A model generated the notes under the pieces. That model searched no databases. It was given only the letters and a program-made list of their open reading frames with translations, and had not been told where the DNA came from. From contig CAMPJF010000038.1 in the NCBI GenBank assembly GCA_946886725.1, positions 1 through 8,864 on the forward strand: a DNA stretch of 8,864 bases, given 5' to 3'. Of this stretch, positions 6,407-8,864 are shown in pieces; the stretch's first letter is position 1, and every line of letters begins with the position of its first letter. Both the position numbers and the translations under genes were made by a program. Source of the DNA: an uncultured Candidatus Saccharibacteria bacterium. Lineage in GTDB: Bacteria; Patescibacteria; Saccharimonadia; Saccharimonadales; UBA6022.

Positions 6407-7488
6407 GTTACCGCTCCACTGCCGTTAGGTATGGCAGCGATCCATGCCTGCCCGCGCACCAGCGGAACGTCCTTGCCGCTTGCGTCAAGGAAGCGTAATT
6501 GGCTGGCGCGGTCAGCCTTGCTCCAGGTGACGGTTTGGGCGGTACCGTTTTGGAAGATGATAGCCTCGCCCGTGCCGGTAGTTGTAATGCTTTCACGGTA
6601 GCCGTCTTCAAGGACTTTTACCATGTCTACTTTTAGCGCAACGACAACGGATGGGGCGATCTGACCGTCCTCTTGGTCGGTGTGCGGCGCACCTGCCTGC
6701 GAGCGAAGGTAGGTGTTGGTGGCCTTGTCGTAGGCGTAGCTGCTGTTGTATGTTGGTCCGCTAATAGTTACCGCAATGCTGGATGCATCTGGTGTTTCGA
6801 CAGGCTTGCCGTCGATACGACTAAATCCATCGAAAGTGGATTCGGTATAGCCCTTTGCTAGATTAAGCGCATCAAGCCTCTCAAAGCTGGTGTATACATT
6901 GTGCGGTGCAAAGCGATCGGTTGAGCGCCAGTAGGTCGTCGCATTAAAGAATTGGTCGATGTCGCGATAATTGCCGTTGCGCACTTCGGCGAGTGCATTG
7001 GCGCTGCCGCCGACGTGTGCGACGCTGGCGTTGTACGGGGCTAGCCAATCAACATAATACATGCGCAGGCTACGGACGGGGCCGATCAGCGAGGGTTTAT
7101 CTTGCTGGTGAATAGTGAGAAAACGAGTGATTCCTCCTTCGGCGATTGCTTCATAGACAACGCCCGACTGCTTAAGACCGGATTGCGGGCGTGCATCAGG
7201 GCTGTTCTCTAGCATGATCGCCGTTGTAGCCATCTTGGTGGCGGCTTCGTTTTTAACTTCAAGGCCAGTAAGCGGTGAATAGTATTTCTTCACTTCTACG
7301 GGCTTTGGTGTGGTTTTGACTGGTGTCTTTGCGACTGGCTTTGGTTTGTTACTTAACGAGGCGAAAACAATCGCGGCCGAAATCAATACGATAACCACGC
7401 TTGCGATGGCGATGGCTTTTTTGGGATGAGCCTTGGCCCATGTAGATATTTTTGTGAACAGTGAGGGTTTTTTCATATCTGGATACAT
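6397..7488 (-). CDS. DUF3048 domain protein, membrane-anchored (YerB-like)
   Basis: I take the ATG at 7488 (363 residues), 10 bases after an extended -10 box; ATG 7476 is an alternative, and a longer form to 7581 would run into the upstream gene. The protein has a short basic cytoplasmic N-terminus, one membrane helix (about 24-44), a Lys/Pro/Thr-rich linker, then the N-terminal DUF3048 domain (PLTGLEV, ENSPDARPQSGL, YEAIAEGGITRF, IGPVRSLRMYYVDW, HVGGSANAL) and the C-terminal DUF3048 domain (GEAIIFQNG, LRFLDASGKDVPLVRGQAWI). The family includes Bacillus YerB and is extracytoplasmic; its function is not established. It is the first gene of a unit with the kinase and receiver. It could supply or sense the kinase's signal at the cell surface, but this is a guess from gene order. 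Confidence 0.93.
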   Translation of the reverse strand: MYPDMKKPSLFTKISTWAKAHPKKAIAIASVVIVLISAAIVFASLSNKPKPVAKTPVKTTPKPVEVKKYYSPLTGLEVKNEAATKMATTAIMLENSPDARPQSGLKQSGVVYEAIAEGGITRFLTIHQQDKPSLIGPVRSLRMYYVDWLAPYNASVAHVGGSANALAEVRNGNYRDIDQFFNATTYWRSTDRFAPHNVYTSFERLDALNLAKGYTESTFDGFSRIDGKPVETPDASSIAVTISGPTYNSSYAYDKATNTYLRSQAGAPHTDQEDGQIAPSVVVALKVDMVKVLEDGYRESITTTGTGEAIIFQNGTAQTVTWSKADRASQLRFLDASGKDVPLVRGQAWIAAIPNGSGAVTWQ

Positions 7489-7498
7489 GCTTGTGGTT

Positions 7499-7507
7499 AT
7501 TATAGCA
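7499..7507 (-). promoter_or_regulatory. Extended -10 promoter of the DUF3048-kinase-receiver operon
   Basis: TGCTATAAT on the minus strand is a perfect -10 (7499-7504) with an extended TGn element. No -35 is evident. It ends 10 bases before the ATG at 7488, predicting a leader of only 3-4 bases. The site lies in the 68-base gap after the YdcF-like gene, so the operon can be expressed separately from gltX. Confidence 0.55.
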
Positions 7508-7556
7508 GAAATTGGTGCGGGTCGGGGTGGAAGTATGTATCGAAAAAAATGCGAAT

Positions 7557-8186
7557 CTAGCGGCTTTTGTGGCCGCGCCAAATCATTGCATCATAGGCTA
7601 TTTGGACCTCATCTGGAATAATCTGTTCGGCTTGGAATCCCTTTTTCGCGTAGGAGCGCAGGCGCTGAAAATTGCCCAGAATATCTCGGATTGTTTCGCC
7701 GCGGCCATGACGCAGTGAATATTCGGCAAGCGAGGTTGATTCGTGGCGGCTGATAAATTCTGGCTGATCCCCTGTCCACTGAGCTTGGGCGGTTGCAAGG
7801 AGTGTTCGTGACATGTAGGGCGCGTCGGCTAAAATAACCGTTCTCGGGACTATTCCCTTCTCGGCAAGGAGTGTCTGGGCATTTTTAATTACCTGCGTCG
7901 TGTTGGTTGCCGTCGCATCTTTTATGATTGCCGGTTCTGGGACTTCATACGAACGGGCTATTTTTGCCATGCTATCGGCTTTCGTCATGTCGCTGCCGGG
8001 CTGTTCCCCACCCGAAAATAGAATAATCGGCGCAAAGCTCATGCCGTACAATTCGGTTGCGAGATGAGCTACATCAACATCTTTTGTTCCATCGGCAATG
8101 ATTATATCGGCATGTTTTAACGCCGATTCAATGCCGAGGTAGCTCCATATAATCGCCAGCAGCTGGTCGTCGGATCGCCTGTCCAT
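7557..8186 (-). CDS. YdcF-like protein (DUF218 / ElyC-SanA-YdcF family)
   Basis: A 209-residue soluble protein with no membrane helix, so nearer to cytoplasmic YdcF than to membrane-anchored ElyC or SanA. Family landmarks in order: DIIIADGTKDVDVA (first strand and loop, about 26-40), IILFSGG (53-60, the conserved SGG turn), KADSMAKIARSYEVPEPAII, the ATNTTQVIKNAQ segment matching the family's nT.eNa motif, and PRTVILADAPYMSRTLLATAQ (strand plus MSR helix). The family has a Rossmann-like fold; E. coli YdcF is reported to bind S-adenosylmethionine, while the biological role is unclear. Its ATG follows the gltX stop with no gap (TAGATG) and no Shine-Dalgarno, so translation probably depends on reinitiation after gltX. 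Confidence 0.85.
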   Translation of the reverse strand: MDRRSDDQLLAIIWSYLGIESALKHADIIIADGTKDVDVAHLATELYGMSFAPIILFSGGEQPGSDMTKADSMAKIARSYEVPEPAIIKDATATNTTQVIKNAQTLLAEKGIVPRTVILADAPYMSRTLLATAQAQWTGDQPEFISRHESTSLAEYSLRHGRGETIRDILGNFQRLRSYAKKGFQAEQIIPDEVQIAYDAMIWRGHKSR

Positions 8187-8864
8187 CTAGGCGGCAGTCG
8201 CAGTATTGATCGCACGCTGTAGGCGGTCGATGGTTGTCTGCTTCCCAAGAGTGGCTAGCGTATCATTGAGAGCTGGGCTGAACGGTGCCCAGCTGACGGC
8301 GAGGCGGATCATGCTAAATACGACGCCGGGTTTTTGGCCAGTTGTTTCGAGAAGTTGGTTAAGCGAGGACTGGATATCATCAGGAGAAAAAGTGCTACCC
8401 TCAAGAGCGGCTATAGCTTGCTGCAATAGTGCTGCTAGTTCTTCGCGAGTAAACTTTTTAAGCTGCTTATTATCATCCGCCATCATCCAATCGGGTGTTG
8501 GTTCTTCGAAAAAGTAATTGCTCAGTAGCGACAAATCAGCAAGTGTCTTCAATCGGTCCTGAACAAGTGTGAGAATTTTTTTCTTGTGATCGACGGTCGC
8601 TGCTGCGGCGCTAGCCGGCCAAAAATCGGTAACACGATCGTAAAGATCATCAAGGCTAAGCATGCGGATGTGCTGTCCGTTCATCCATAGCAGCCGCTGT
8701 TCGTCGAACCGTGCGCCACTGCGTTGGACGCGGCTCAAACTGAATTTTTCTATCAGTTCCTCGAGTGTGAATATCTCTTGCTCGGTTCCGTCATTCCAGC
8801 CCATGCTAGCGATGAAGTTGTCTAATGCTTATGGCGTGTATCCATCCTTTAGGTAATCCAAGAC
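8187..8864 (-). CDS. gltX: Glutamyl-tRNA synthetase, C-terminal part, with in-frame TAA
   Basis: This is the C-terminal 225 codons of a class Ic glutamyl-tRNA synthetase that continues beyond the right edge. The visible part starts with VLDYLKDGYTP, just after where the KLSKR-type ATP motif would lie, and goes on with ALDNFIASMGWNDG, IFTLEELIEKFSLSRVQRSGARFD and LLWMNGQHIR. The helical anticodon-binding domain follows, with a usual C-terminus. One codon is wrong: 8829-8831 reads TAA on the coding strand between Pro and Ala-Leu, where the family has a conserved Glu (PEAL). A single G-to-T change from GAA explains it. Taken literally, the product ends before the anticodon-binding domain, and an ATG at 8804 could only give a 205-residue fragment. 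It is either a sequence error or a real lesion in a normally essential gene. Confidence 0.9.

Noticed and set aside
7543..7576. Terminator after the YdcF-like gene
   Set aside because: A GCGGC/GCCGC hairpin (7560-7576) and a run of seven T (7543-7549, minus strand) are present, but about ten bases separate them, too far for a normal intrinsic terminator.
8829..8831. Genetic code reassignment of TAA to glutamate
   Set aside because: TAA is the terminal codon of five other genes in the window and does not occur inside any of them, so the single TAA in gltX is better explained as a mutation or error.

Overview
The window looks like chromosomal DNA of an ultra-small Patescibacteria/CPR-type bacterium, most likely close to Candidatus Saccharibacteria (TM7). 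This is inferred from the combination of compact, often overlapping genes, paired type IV pilins, a DUF3048 membrane-anchored protein followed by a two-component system, and anchored DUF305 proteins. The standard code fits: none of the 12 intact or near-intact reading frames reads through TGA, and TAA and TAG end all of them.

Layout, left to right. (1) 1-250: AT-rich leader with a good minus-strand promoter pointing out of the left edge and a weaker plus-strand promoter for the next pair. (2) 251-1022 (+): two small genes of unknown function, a probable all-beta 127-residue protein and a 126-residue coiled-coil protein. (3) 1043-2056 (-): two tandem type IV pilins with almost identical N-termini and unrelated C-terminal domains. 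(4) 2075-2600 (-): no intact gene, but the minus strand reads like the decayed 3' part of a gene, coherent across three frames with in-frame stops. (5) 2611-4112 (-): a putative metal-handling cluster consisting of a His/Cys-containing anchored small protein, a two-repeat DUF305 protein with a Met/His-rich linker, and a degenerate DUF305-like protein lacking the histidines. (6) 4196-4304 (-): tRNA-Glu(CTC) with encoded CCA and a clear intrinsic terminator. (7) 4476-7488 (-): a tightly packed operon of DUF3048 protein, sensor histidine kinase and stand-alone CheY-like receiver. (8) 7557-8864 (-): a YdcF-like (DUF218) protein and the C-terminal part of glutamyl-tRNA synthetase, which carries an in-frame TAA at 8829-8831 where the family has a conserved Glu codon.

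Expression logic that can be read: three genes that lead minus-strand units (pilin 1, the His/Cys small protein, the DUF3048 protein) have a near-consensus -10 box only 7-10 nt before the start codon and no Shine-Dalgarno, which predicts leaderless or nearly leaderless mRNAs. Several downstream genes (both DUF305 genes, kinase, receiver) have purine-rich Shine-Dalgarno sequences embedded in the preceding gene. The kinase and receiver most likely form one signalling pair. The DUF3048 protein is cotranscribed with them and may be functionally linked, but its biochemical role is unknown. I see no IS element, CRISPR array, phage gene or rRNA.
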